Assembly (NCBI RefSeq): GCF_030253575.1
Contig: NC_080560.1
Coordinates: 40,781,001 to 40,845,000, forward strand
Direction of reading: 5' to 3'
DNA: 64,000 nt
From: Rhododendron vialii
Lineage: Eukaryota; Streptophyta; Magnoliopsida; Ericales; Ericaceae
Numbering within the stretch: position 1 is the first letter of the stretch; each line of letters begins with the position of its first letter. Under the pieces are notes generated by a model. It saw nothing but the letters and a program-made list of their open reading frames with translations, had not been told where the DNA came from and did not search any database. The position numbers were made by a program, and so were the translations under genes. This document shows, in pieces, positions 37,767-48,804 of this stretch.

Positions 37767-38533
37767 AAGGCTGTGTTCCACAACCCAAATAAGAACTTAT
37801 TTTTTGTTGAATAAGAAGGCTTGTTCCCCAAAAAATAAGAAGGAGGTGCTTATTTTTCAGAATTTATATAGGAACCAATGGGCGCCGGAGAGGAAAATCG
37901 TATCAGCGGCCGCGCCGGGCCATCTCCGGCCACCGGACGGCCGATCCGAGCCGTCCAAAAATTCTAAAAAAAAAAACCGAGGGGGCTTGCGCGGGAATCA
38001 ACGACATCCAAGGTGTGTAGGGTGCCTGATCCGAGCACCCCTTTTCCGTGTATATATGATCATCACATATACACGGAAAATGGGTGCTCGGATCAAGCAC
38101 CCTACACACCTCGGATGCAGTTTATTCCCGCGCCGGCCCCCTCGGTTTTTTTTTTTAGAATTTTTGGACGGCTCGGATTGGCCGTCCGGTGGCCGGAGAC
38201 GGCCCGGCGCGGCCGCCGGTACGATTTCCCTCCGCCGGCGCCCATTATCATAGCAACTGTCTTATTTTTTGTATAAGGCAACTTCAAGCTCAAAAATCAT
38301 GTGTTTACGCAAATAATTTTTCTATCATTATGGATCTTGTTTGATAGATCTCATTGAGATCTTTAATACGGTGCAAAAAAAAATGATTTTTTTTTTCATT
38401 TACATGATTTTTGAGTTTGAAAATGTGAAATGAACTTTTTATTTGAGTTTTGTGGAATGACCCTTTTTATTTTTGAATGAGAAGTGGCAAAATAAATACA
38501 TATTTTTTAAGAAGGTTTCCGGAACGGGACCTA
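37767..38533. mobile_element. Foldback MITE interrupted by a GC-rich palindrome
   Basis: The right end TTTCCGGAACGGGACCTAA and the inner AGATCTCATTGAGATC match the 14638-14879 element. The left end GGCTGTGTTCCACAA is the diverged inverted partner. The element is split at about 37876-38249 by a separate palindromic insertion. Confidence 0.5.
37876..38249. mobile_element. GC-rich near-perfect palindrome (foldback MITE)
   Basis: Two arms of about 180 bases mirror each other: AATGGGCGCCGG outside, then GCGGCCGCGCCGGGCC, CCGGACGGCC, GCCGTCCAAAAATTCTAAAA and GTGTGTAGGGTGC, meeting at CCGTGTATATATGATCATCA near 38060. The flanks ATAGGAAC (left) and ATAGCAAC (right) suggest an 8-base duplication with one mismatch. 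Its GC content is far above its surroundings. Long open frames here are artefacts of the palindrome. Confidence 0.7.
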
Positions 38534-38650
38534 ATACTACCTGTCGATTTCCTCCATCAACCTCGGGTGGTCTATATGTCCTATTCCTATATTATATAGT
38601 AGTTGTGCTAATCTCCTCTATATTATAAATATCTTTTCTTTCTAATTGAT

Positions 38651-39068
38651 TAAGACCCCGTTCCGTTAAAGTTGTTTTCTAAGTACTCCAACTTGCTTTT
38701 CTCTTTAAAAGACAGGTCATTTTCTGATAATACTTCACCTTTTATTCTAAAAATAATTACTCCCTCCGTCCCTTATTTAGAGTCTAGTATTCTATTTTGG
38801 ACTGTCCCTTAATAAGTATCTATTTTGTAAAGTTAGTAAATAAAAGTTGGTGCATTGTCTCTTTTGTTCCTAAAAGTATATTCCATTTTGAAAAGTTAGT
38901 GACTAAAATTATAATGATGATGAGTAAGTAGGAAAAATGGAGGAAAAAGTTGATGTGAAAGGTATAATGATGATGTATTTTTAATAAGTTGGAGTTACGA
39001 AGCAGGATACTTAAAAAGAGACAGATGGAGTATTTGTTTAGTTATTTTCCTTAGCTAAACGGGGCTAA
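38651..39068. mobile_element. Tourist-like MITE with a nested Stowaway
   Basis: The outer element is flanked by TAA, starting GACCCCGTTCCG and ending AACGGGGC|TAA near 39065. The inner element at 38760-39031 starts CTCCCTCCGTCCC and ends GAGACAGATGGAG with TA on both sides. This is the classic Stowaway (Tc1/mariner) terminus and target. Confidence 0.75.
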
Positions 39069-39273
39069 GTCATTCTTTTTTAAAAATCATCAGAGTTTGG
39101 GACCTTGTCACTTGGTGCTCTAGGAGTATAGAATAATTTATCCTTGTCCCTGGACCCTTGTTTTTTAATTTCCGAAACAAAATTATTTTTTTAAAAACCT
39201 AAACCACTGTCACGACTTTATTTGGTTTTGAGAAATTTTTTTGACGTAATGAATAGGAAAACATAGATGGAGT

Positions 39274-39910
39274 AGGGGTGAACATAGTCCGGATTGGTTC
39301 GGTTTTGTAGTAAACCAATAACCAAACCAATACCTATGAATTATGAATTTTGAGAACCAAATCAATCCATAAAATTCATAAAACCTAACCAATCTAGACC
39401 TTTAAAATACGGACCAGTTTCGATTTTGAACGACAATTTGCTTGAAATTAAAATATCAATTTTACACATGATTTAAAGTACTCAAAATGACATAGATAAA
39501 TAAAACCAAAACTTATATTCAAACCTAAAATTCTATTGAAATCACCAAAACTCATCAAAATCAACCATCACCAAAACTCGTGAACCAATAGAAATTTAGG
39601 ACAATTTCTATTCGCATTAAAGGAATGCAACGAAGTGGAATACTAAATTAGGAAGTTAATTCACTATGACATAGACTATGTTTATTGGTGTATCTGTATT
39701 ATATTAAAATATATATAAAATGTATATATACGGTTCGGATCAGTTTGAAACCGTAATCGTTAATGTAAATTCACAAACAAAACCATATAATTCGGTTTTT
39801 AATTTTTTAAAACTAAGACCAAACTACACTACTTAAAAATCAAATAAAATAATTTGGTTTGAATTGATTTGAACTAAATTAATGTTTTAACGGATTATTT
39901 GCTCACCGCT
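39274..39910. mobile_element. hAT-like non-autonomous element
   Basis: Starts AGGGGTGAACA and ends TGCTCACCGCT (imperfect inverted repeats), with gatggagt (39266-39273) and gatagagt (39912-39919) as an 8-base duplication with one mismatch. Subterminal GGTTCGGTTTTG and CGGTTCGGATC words are typical of this plant repeat class. No transposase is encoded. Confidence 0.65.
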
Positions 39911-40077
39911 AGATAGAGTAAAGAAATTTACTACTACTTAAGAACGGTGCAGAAAATACTATTTTTTTTTTTGTTTTCCAAAACTAGTCATCAGAGAACA
40001 AAAAGTCTTCCTCAGTCGAAAATGCCAACAAGGCAACCACAATCATTGTTTGTTTCTCACAATCAAATGACCTGTTA

Positions 40078-40080
<3 letters not shown>

Positions 40081-40116
<36 letters not shown>
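40081..40116. repeat. (TC)n microsatellite upstream of the tubby-like gene
   Basis: About 18 TC units, followed within 20 bases by the palindrome ACTGTACAGTGTACAGT (40129-40145) and a pyrimidine-rich leader at 40150-40420. Confidence 0.85.
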
Positions 40117-40121
<5 letters not shown>

Positions 40122-40659
40122 CTATGTATACTGTACAGTGTACAGTATAATCCGCCTGTATCCAACCCAAGAATCTCCCTCCCAAGTCTCACCAAACCGC
40201 TCATAAATCTCGCATTCACTCTCCTCCTCCTCCTCTCGTAACCGATCTTTCTCTCTCCCCTATCAATAATTTTCTCTGCCAAAACAAAACAAAACTCCCA
40301 ATTCTATCAATTTCTCTCACTCCACACTCTTCTTCCATTTTCTCTTCTCCCCAAAAATCGCACCGATCCAAATTGCCTCAAATCACTGCCCCTCCTCTCC
40401 TCGTCTCCACTCATTAATTTGTATCTACAGATATTTGTATTGTATATGTGTATATATAATACGGGCTTAAGATGCTTTACTTATGAAATAAGTATGTGAC
40501 CGTATACATACGTGGGCGATGTTTGTTGGAGATGCTTTACTTATGACGGAAAAAGTATACCTGTCTGCTTGTAGATTTGTATGCATTTGCTGTTTGTATC
40601 TGAGTGTTCGATCTTGTTAGATCTTTGTCAATTTGGGGATAGATTAGTTAGATGTTAGA

Positions 40660-41153
40660 TCTGTTAGAGTTTTGCCGGAGGAAACGGATTCATGTAGCCG
40701 ACCTTGATTGATTGGTTGGAAGCTTTTATGTACGCGGAGATTCTCCAGAACAGATTCATGTAGCCGACCTAATTGATTGAAATTTAACGCTCGGTTTGGT
40801 CTGGTCTGGAGTTTCGTGAAGGAGTTTGGAGGAAACAGATTCATCTAGTCTGAGCCTAATTAATTGGGACTTAAGTCTCGATTTGGTTTGGTCTTTATCT
40901 GCTGGCAGTTTCGCGAAGGAGTATGGAGAAAACAGATTCATCTATTCGAGCCTAATTAATTGGGACTTAAGTTTCGATTCGGTTCGGTTCGGTTTTATCT
41001 AAGTGTCCGCCAAGAAGTTTGTATTGAATTAGGTTATGGATTCAAATTGGGGTCGCTCACTGTAGTTCATGACAGTTTCATCGCGTTGATTGTGACTTAA
41101 GGCTCGGTTTGTTTTGGTTTTATGTTGGTGTAGTTTTGAGAAGAAGTTTGGAT
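40660..41153 (+). repeat. Tandem leader repeats of the tubby-like gene, including a decayed copy of its first codons
   Basis: Successive units share GAAGGAGTTTGGAGGAAACA, GATTCATCTAG, CCTAATTAATTGGGACTTAA and a GATTTGGTTTGG tail, at about 40672, 40745, 40831 and 40926. The last leader unit (from about 41015) contains ATTGAATTAGGTTATGGATT. This aligns over roughly 65 bases with the real start ATGAAATTAGGTTACGGATT at 41154, a period of 131 bases. Confidence 0.75.
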
Positions 41154-44100
41154 ATGAAATTAGGTTACGGATTGAAACCAAGGTCCCACCGCGTGGTTCA
41201 GGACAGCTCGGTCGCAGAGGCGGAGATTGATGGATTGAAAGAAAGTAGTAGTATAAGTAGTTGTTGGGCGAATCTGCCACAGGAATTGTTGAGGGAGGTG
41301 TTAGTGAGGATAGAGGCGTCAGAGATTGGTTGGCCGTCGCGGAGGAGTGTGGTTGCCTGTGGTGGAGTGTGTAGGACTTGGAGGGAGATCATAAAGGAGC
41401 TTGTGAGTACGCCGGAGGTGTCAGGGAAATTCACTTTTCCGATATCGGTTAAGCAGGTTTGGCTCTTAATGCCCCCTTCAAATTTTCACTTGTTCTGGTG
41501 TGATAGTGTTGATTTTTTGGTATTTGATTTCTGGTTAATTTCGCTTCTTCTTCGTGGATATTCAATTGTTTAATTACTGTTTGTGTGTGGATGGATGCTG
41601 TTTGGTTGCAGTGTTGTGATACACTTCTCAGAAAACAGTTTTCGGAAACAATAAAACCTCATGGTTTTTGTAGGGTTTTTTTTTTTTTTTTCAGTGTATA
41701 AAACATCTTTTTGAATTTTTCTCGAAAGATGGTTTCTTAGTTCCTAAAAATTCTTCAAAAATGAGTTTTGAAAATTATCTACCAAACAAGGGACTTTCTT
41801 GTGGTTTTTGCTGGAAAATGAAGTAGGAAACAGATTCTTAAAACTGCAACAGATAGGGATTGTTTATAGTGGGAGTGTTGAGTTTAGTATTTGATTTTAT
41901 TGAATTTGACTTCTTCATGGATTTCGAGCATATATTAGTGTGTCATGTTACAACATGAAGTGCCAGCTTGGAATGAACAAGTTATTGCCCCGAATTGTGT
42001 TTTCTAGGCCAAGATACATCTCTCGGGAACTTTTGAAATCCTAGTAGAAACAAAGTCCCCAAGTTTTGGGCTCGTGTTATCCTGCTTAAGGTTTGGGTAC
42101 TTAATTAATACATTTAGGACAATTTGCGTATTCATGTCAAGTATCAACTTTCAGGGTCCATAAGATGGTTGTATGTACAGTTGGGACTTACGTGGCTCTC
42201 TCCGTTAATCTCAACTGCTGGTGCCATGGAGACCTGCTTCTTCAGTATGATATGGATCGAATTGGAAACTACTGCATGTGTATCTGACTTGACAATAATG
42301 AGACATGGCAGAAAGCCTGAATCCCTTTGTAGTTTGACCTTCCAAATTGACTCGCATTTCTCTCTTTGCCCTTTTTTGGGCTGTTGGGTGAAAAAGTGAA
42401 AGAACTCACTGAGTACCATAATTACAGGATTTTATTTTATGTCTATATCTCAAGATTGGATACGTGTAAGAGAGCTTGCTCAAAGGATCTATGACAAACG
42501 CTAGAACGACTCTTTCTGGGACTACCTTTAAGCTTGCATAATTTAGGAACAAAGTGATTGCGTATCTTTCTTGCTGTTGTCTGCGTTTTATTTTCCTTCG
42601 AGGGCAGGAGCCATCCTGCCCATCTGATCTTGCCATTTCTGTTCCAACTCGTTAGTATGCATCGGTAATCATTGGATTCTACGCTCGTGTGTACTCATAA
42701 TCACTTGCTATTTTTCTCAGCCTGGTCCGAGAGAGCCGCTCGTCCAGTGTTTTATAAAGCGGAACCAGTCTACACAAACATATCACCTTTACCTTAATTT
42801 AACTCAAGGTAAGCATATCATCTTTCCCACTGGGCTCATGCACTTTCTCTTTCTAATGGGATTGTTTTCTTAGGCTTATCTGATTAACTTCTACCGCATC
42901 TTTTCCCGATCATTGAATGGAGCATTTGGAAGATAGAGGCCATATTTTGAAAAGGCTTCCATTCAAACCTTAAACCTTTAATTGTTCAATCTTTTACCTC
43001 TGTTGCAGCATTGGCTGATAATGGGAAGTTTCTTCTTGCTGCTCGTAAGCTTAGGCGCCCCACTTGCACAGACTACAACATCTCTCTGCGTCCCGGTGAT
43101 ATGTCAAAGGGTAGTAGCAACTATATAGGGAGATTAAGGTAAATCTAATTGCCATATTTCCTGGTCATCTACTTTTTATGTGGGTTCCAGTTCCACTAAT
43201 ACAAATTAATTTCAATCTGGCAAGATCAAATTTCCTGGGAACCAAGTTCATAATATATGATGGCCTGCCACCTCATGCTGGAGTCAAAATGATGAAAAGC
43301 TGTTCAACTAGTTTTGTGGGCTCAAAACAAGTTTCCCCCAGAATTCCTGCTGGCAACAATCCAATTGCTCACATCTCATATGAGTTGAATGTGTTGGGTT
43401 CCAGGTAAAAGAAACACTTATGTGATTGTTGTAGGTTTTGTGCTAGGGTTATCAATAATCTGTGACTCAAACCGAGTGTGTCAAGGTTTAGTCACGAGTA
43501 AGAATGACTTATATATGAAAGAAGAAAATTTGATGATGGCATGTTCCTTGTTCCTTTTCATTCTTTTCTTGTTGATCACTGAAGTGAAAATTTGTGTTCG
43601 GTGATGTGTTGTTTGGGTTTACTTTCAATATTTTCATGGAAGTAGATTTGATATAATTTTGCTTCTCTATTTGGACAAACAGGGGTCCTAGAAGATTGAA
43701 CTGTACCATGGATGCCATTCCGGCTTCTGCCATAGAACCTGGAGGTGTGGCTCCCACACAAACAGACTTCCCTCTTAGCAAAGTAGATTCCTTACCATCA
43801 GTCCCATTTTTCCCATCAAAATCAAGCCGACTGGAGAAATTTCTCTCGCTACCTTCAACTGATCAGAGACGTGGAGCCCTTGTTTTGAAAAACAAGGCTC
43901 CCAGGTGGCATGAGCAGCTCCAGTGCTGGTGCTTGAATTTTCATGGACGGGTAACAGTTGCCTCTGTGAAAAACTTTCAGCTGGTGGCTTCTGCGGAGAA
44001 CGGACAGGCGGGCCCAGAACATGAGAAGGTCATCCTCCAGTTTGGGAAAGTTGGGAAAGATGTGTTCACCATGGATTACCGGTACCCGCTCTCTGCATTT

Positions 44101-44154
44101 CAGGCATTTGCTATCTGTCTTAGCAGCTTCGACACCAAGATAGCTTGTGAATGA
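41154..44154 (+). CDS. TLP: Tubby-like F-box protein (5 exons, 390 residues)
   Basis: Plant tubby-like proteins combine an F-box, which docks to SKP1 in an SCF ubiquitin ligase, with a C-terminal tubby barrel that binds phosphoinositides at the plasma membrane. Exons: 41154-41456, 42721-42808, 43009-43138, 43225-43404, 43683-44154, all GT-AG and in frame. Residues about 38-95 form the F-box ([17 protein letters not shown] ... [12 protein letters not shown]). The tubby domain runs from about residue 93 ([15 protein letters not shown]) to the end. It contains [11 protein letters not shown] and closes with the family signature [18 protein letters not shown]. The length is normal and no domain is broken. 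The start is the only ATG giving a canonical N-terminus; the leader upstream carries repeats of this region. Confidence 0.95.
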
Positions 44155-45596
44155 CGAACTGACAGGTTTGGATCAGATTGCTCTATCTATACAGGTACAA
44201 AAAAACTACACTATTGAGCTTTTTCACATGCTTATCATTGAACCTATATGCGTCGGGTCAATTAGCTTGTAGTTGCTTATAAGCAGCAGAAATTCACATA
44301 ATTAACATGCCACGCAACTAAGCATGATAAGAAAAAAACGATGAATAGGCACAAGCGATTTACATGTTTCGGCAAAGAACCTGTAGATTTCTGTCTAAAT
44401 CTACGAGAAAGGGATCCGCAAATCTCTCTTGCAACTTCGAAGCACTCACTTGGAAGGACCAACGATCCTAAGAGATTCTAGGTGTCAACTTATGTTACTA
44501 TACACCGGCAACTTATGCTGCTACTAAGTGAGTGTGTGGGAATTACCGAATGCTATGTTACTAACCTCCTTTTCTTTTGCTATCGAGCAGCTAAACTCTT
44601 TTTGTCGTATGGTGGAATCAAAAGTGATTCTTTTGCGATTCAAAAGAGATTTAGTGTTCGTTTATGGTTGATTGTCACTATAGTGGGAGTTGTTACGTGC
44701 AAAGAAGCCACTACGTTGTCGATGATGTCGTTGGTTTTGTGTGTATCTTCTTTGAGCTCAGTTGCTGAGAAGGCAGAAGAAGATTGGACGAGAAAGAATG
44801 CCCAAAATAATCCAATAATTGTCTGTATATATTTGCTTTGTTTATCTTCTTTTTGTTTTTGTTAAGTTAAACTCTCAGTGTTTTTACTGGAAATGTGTTT
44901 TGTTTGTATATATTTGCTTTGTTCATCGCCCTATGATTGTTTTGTTTTTTCTTTCTGGAAATGTGTTTCAGTGTTCTTGTGGAATCAATATTTCTAATTG
45001 GTCTGCGGAATTTCTGTTCGCGATTTTGTGAACTTATCTTTACTATCAAATTTCGTTCCAATTTTATGGTTAGTCCAAAATTATCATAACAACTGGTAAA
45101 TTAATCGGACTGAATCTTGTATTCTCATCTGGACCAACAGTAGATCTGTCCGGTCCAGATCCACTTTTGGGAGACCTACGGTCTCTGGTGGTTTCTGATT
45201 TTGCTGTGAAAATGTTGATCGAATGGACCCGGATATGCGGTTTGGTCTGGACCAAGTGGTTATCCCGGTTCAAAACTTTCATAGAATAATGGCTCGTGGT
45301 CCGGTTAGTGACTTTTAGGTTGTGGATTGTGGTTCAAACACAGCGGAATAACCATGCGGTTCGGATTTTTAGCGTGTGAACCACGGTTCAAACCAAATCG
45401 CGGTTCAATGGTGCGGTTCACCTCGGCCGATTACGGTTCGAGCTGCTGCTCGCGATCAGTCAGATGCGTAAAGAAATTCATCAATATCAGCGAAGTTGAA
45501 CTCTTAACAATTTTCATAAAAATAAGGGCAGACTTCACTTATACCCTAGTGGTTTAGGCCATATGCGGATACAACCCTTTTATGTTCATTTTGTCG

Positions 45597-46102
45597 CAGG
45601 GATGATCCGAAACGGGGGCATGCGGGGGAATGTGCCCCACTCGAAATTAAAATATTTTGGAAATATTTTTTTTGTATAAATTAGTATAATAATTATAAAA
45701 GTGTGCTAATATAGAATTAGTTTTATGCTTGAATTTTATCATATGGTGTATTTATACTTATTGTTTTATGAGTTGTTTGTTTATTTGGAGTTATTCTTTA
45801 TTGATTCTCTTTATTTTTAACCATCTTGGAAGAAATATTTTAAAATAAAGTCATTAACAAAACTAGCTTGATCATTCTAAAACTTGTCGATGTTCATTTA
45901 AAACATACTTTAAAAATTTTGTACGAGATTTTGTGCTTATTTTTAGCTAATTTAACTTAAAGTACGAGTTATAAACTTTTGTAGTTAGTAATGCATGTCT
46001 TAGTTTTGTAGGATCTTACTATGGTTGACAAAAAAAAAAAAAAAACTTTCATCATTATAATTAACAGGTGTCCCCTAGGCTATACTCGTGGATCCGTCCC
46101 AG
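45597..46102. mobile_element. hAT-like non-autonomous element
   Basis: Starts CAGGGATGATCCGAAACG and ends CGTGGATCCGTCCCAG (imperfect inverted repeats), between ttttgtcg (45589-45596) and ctttgttg (46103-46110), an imperfect 8-base duplication. The interior is AT-rich and noncoding. Confidence 0.5.
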
Positions 46103-46643
46103 CTTTGTTGCATCTACACCCTCTGTGCTTTGTGAAAAATTGCATCTGCACCTAAATCAGTCCATGTTAACGGAGGTATATCTCACACGCATCTTGAATC
46201 CGACCAATGAATTAAAAATTTAATCTAAACTGTTTCATAACGTATTAATCAAAGAGTAGTGCATCTCAGTAAAAAAAATCACGTCGATTGAAAAAAATAA
46301 TAATAATAACGCAGTAATCGGGGAACGTTATTCTTATTTAAATGAAAGGTAATTTAAATTTGAAAATTTACTTCTTAAACAATTCTATTCGACTACGACG
46401 TTTTCAATTTTTCAATCGACTTAAATTTTAGTACAGTGCAATACGCGTCAATGTCTACAATATCAAGGATTTGGATTCAATTTTCATCATTTTCCATTAC
46501 TGAATTTCATAATTATTTTTCATCATTATTTTTGTACAATTATTTTTGTTTGCATTTTTAGTAATCAAGAAGAATCTAAGATTACTACACGAACAGGGTT
46601 CCCATATTGGGGTTTGGAATGTGATTTCGAGATTCTCCTTCAG

Positions 46644-47000
46644 GTAAGGGCGTTCTTATTTTAAATAAAATGCGGACGTCCCTTTTACTATTATTTTCCG
46701 ATCAAATTTCGATGATCTAATTCCTTCAATGTGTTCAGAACGTGATTTTAAGGATACTCACGATAAATCAGAAAAGAAATGATAGGGAATGTTTTGATTT
46801 AAGCAGTTTTTATTTAAACCGTTCGATAAAATACAAACAAAAACTGCTCGGACCAAGTCATTTCCTATCTCTTTTTTTTTTGCTGATTTCTCGTGGGTAC
46901 CCTTAAAATCATGTTTTGAATATATTGAGTGGCTCGAATCATCGCAAATTAGTCGAGAAATGAACGTCCATAACTTAATACAGTAAGAATGACGTTACTT
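46644..47000. mobile_element. Foldback MITE, family of 35319/46644, copy 2
   Basis: Inverted ends GTAAGGGCGTTCTTATTTT and CAGTAAGAATGACGTTACTT, with the same inner ACGTGATTTTAAGG and AAAACTGCTCGG blocks as the 35319 copy. It ends about 150 bases upstream of the MADS-box TATA box. Confidence 0.7.
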
Positions 47001-47150
47001 AATATTTTGTGGTGATTTCGATTTGGATAAGTCATCAAGAATTTGTTTCCTATTCCATCATGTTTCGATTTGAATAATTCTAATCCTAAAAGATTTCCAA
47101 AAAATACTTACAAGCCATCTACACCTATCACAATTCGTTGAGTGCGGCTC

Positions 47151-47157
47151 ATATAAA
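47151..47157 (+). promoter_or_regulatory. TATA box of the MADS-box gene
   Basis: ATATAAA lies 105 bases upstream of the ATG in a short leader containing a CTCCCTCTCTCTCTACTTCT tract. The spacing fits a transcription start near 47185. Confidence 0.5.
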
Positions 47158-47255
47158 TTGACAGATACAGAACGAACGTATACGCACAATGGGTATTCTT
47201 CTCCCTCTCTCTCTACTTCTTCCATTCTTACAGGAATTTGTAAATATTTTCCCAC

Positions 47256-47846
47256 ATGGTGAAGCAACTAATCAAGGACGAAAAAGCCCGAAACTTGACT
47301 TACAAGAAAAGAATGATCTCAATCAAGAAAAAGACCACGGAGCTGGCGACCCTGTGTGGAATCGAAGTATGCGCCATTGCTTTCGGCCCCGACGGGGAGA
47401 TCGATTCGTGGCCGGAGAAGCCAGCCGACGCGAGAGCCATGATCGGCGTGTACAAAGACATGTACTCAAGGACCCTAAAGAGTACCGAAGCTACTACGGA
47501 AACAGAGGCTCGAACGGATGCGAATTCGGACGATGAGAAGATCGCGAATTTGGAGAGGGAAATCGCCGACGCGGAGAGGGAGAATCGGAGAAAGATTATG
47601 AGGATGATGGAGGCCATGAATCACGCATTGAGCGATCGAATAGAGTTTTTGAAGGCGGTGGACGACGAACGCCGGAGTAAAACAGGGGAAAAGAAAGCTG
47701 GTTCTGTGGGGAAAGACATTAATGGTGAGGAATTACCAATTGTTGTAAATTCTGAAATTTTGGTGGGTTACAGAAGCCTTTTTGGATCTGTTTTGGTGGG
47801 TCTGTTGCTGAACGTTGGAGGGAATTCAAATTTTTTAGACAGTTGA
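47256..47846 (+). CDS. Type I MADS-box protein, M-gamma-like (196 residues, one exon)
   Basis: A DNA-binding MADS domain fills about residues 1-50: ARNLTYKKRMISIKKKTTEL followed by ATLCGIEVCAIAFGP. The LCGIE.CAI core and the following WPEKP are typical of the AGL80-like M-gamma clade, whose known members act in the female gametophyte and endosperm. The intronless structure is also typical of type I genes. The domain appears to lack the usual first five or so residues (ARKK-like) before VK, so its N-terminus is short. Residues about 85-145 (DEKIANLEREIADAERENRR) are predicted coiled coil and presumably serve dimerisation. The C-terminus is Gly/Val-rich and unlike anything I recognise. No frameshift is seen. 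A pseudogene cannot be excluded because the MADS domain is divergent. Confidence 0.85.
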   Translation: MVKQLIKDEKARNLTYKKRMISIKKKTTELATLCGIEVCAIAFGPDGEIDSWPEKPADARAMIGVYKDMYSRTLKSTEATTETEARTDANSDDEKIANLEREIADAERENRRKIMRMMEAMNHALSDRIEFLKAVDDERRSKTGEKKAGSVGKDINGEELPIVVNSEILVGYRSLFGSVLVGLLLNVGGNSNFLDS

Positions 47847-48029
47847 GAGATAAATTTGAGTAAGATTGTGGTTCAGCTCATGTTTGGTACAAACTTTTTC
47901 CTTATTATATTTCAATTCAATTTGTTTTTTCTGTAATTTTTTTATTTTTTATTTTTGGGTGCTTTTGCACTTGGGAGCCGGGGTTTTTTCGATGAACATA
48001 GAGGCGTTTATTTTTTTTGTTGTTGTATT

Positions 48030-48575
48030 TTTTGCGTAATTGTACGAACTTTTTCACATGGAGCCTTCTGTATTTCTCTGAGCAGGAGCACCAAACACCA
48101 AACAATATAAACACTTGCGCAAACAATTAGAAGTGGTTTTTTTTTTTTTTTTTTTGCTTAATTGTACTGACTTTTTCACATGGAGTGACCTTTCTGTGTT
48201 TCTCTAAGTGGGAGCACCAAACAGTATAAACACTTGAACAAAAAATTAAAAGTGGTTTTTTTTTTGTTTTTTTGTAATTGTACTGACTTTTTCAAATGGA
48301 GTGACCTTTCTGTGTTTCTCTTAGCGGGAGCACCAAACAGTATAAACACTTGCGCAAACCATTAAAAATGGGTTTTTTTTGTATATTTTTTTTTGCATAA
48401 TTGTACGGACTTTTTTACTTGGAGTGAGCTTTCTGTATTTCTCCAAGCGGGAGCACCAAACAGTATAAACACTTGCACAAACGATTAAAAGTGTTAGTGC
48501 AAGTGTGTGCGACTGTAATAAACACTTGCACAAACGATTAAAAGTGTTAGTGCAAGTGTGTGCGACTGTAATAAA
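48030..48575. repeat. Minisatellite downstream of the MADS-box gene
   Basis: Four imperfect units of about 110-125 bases begin near 48036, 48160, 48278 and 48397. Each has AATTGTACTGACTTTTTCAC, GGAGCACCAAACAGTATAAA and a poly-T run. A second exact tandem repeat of period 53 follows at 48471-48575, with units starting ACTTGCACAAACGATTAAAA. Confidence 0.85.
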
Positions 48576-48804
48576 ATTAGGTTGTTTACATATGATCCAG
48601 GAAACAACAGGCAATGTTTTTAAGTTTATAGAACACGCGTCTGCAATCCGGATTGTCAATCGGAAGGAACAACTACTCTGGCACAATCTTATTTCATGGA
48701 TAGGATTCTCCAAATACAGAAGTGATGAAGCAAGAATTGTGGCTATTCCTCTTTCTTTTGGCGGAGGAAAAAAAAAAGGTGCAAATCCCTAGTGATGAAT
48801 AACA

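Larger units (their letters stand above)
44155..47150. other. Intergenic DNA; no convincing gene
   Basis: Positions 44290-44470 contain a GCGATTTACATGTTTCGGCA phrase common in plant retroelement-derived repeats. Around 45120-45460 GGTTCGGATT/GGTTCAAACC words suggest decayed hAT-like repeat ends. Open frames at 44482-44865 and 45327-45557 are unsupported. Two MITEs are listed separately (45597-46102, 46644-47000). Confidence 0.45.

Noticed and set aside
37804..38293. Overlapping open frames of 60-149 residues on both strands
   Set aside because: They mirror each other across the palindrome at 37876-38249 and are explained by it.
44482..44865. 127-residue open frame downstream of the tubby-like gene
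   Set aside because: No recognisable domain and no ATG in good context; the region shows repeat-derived phrases.
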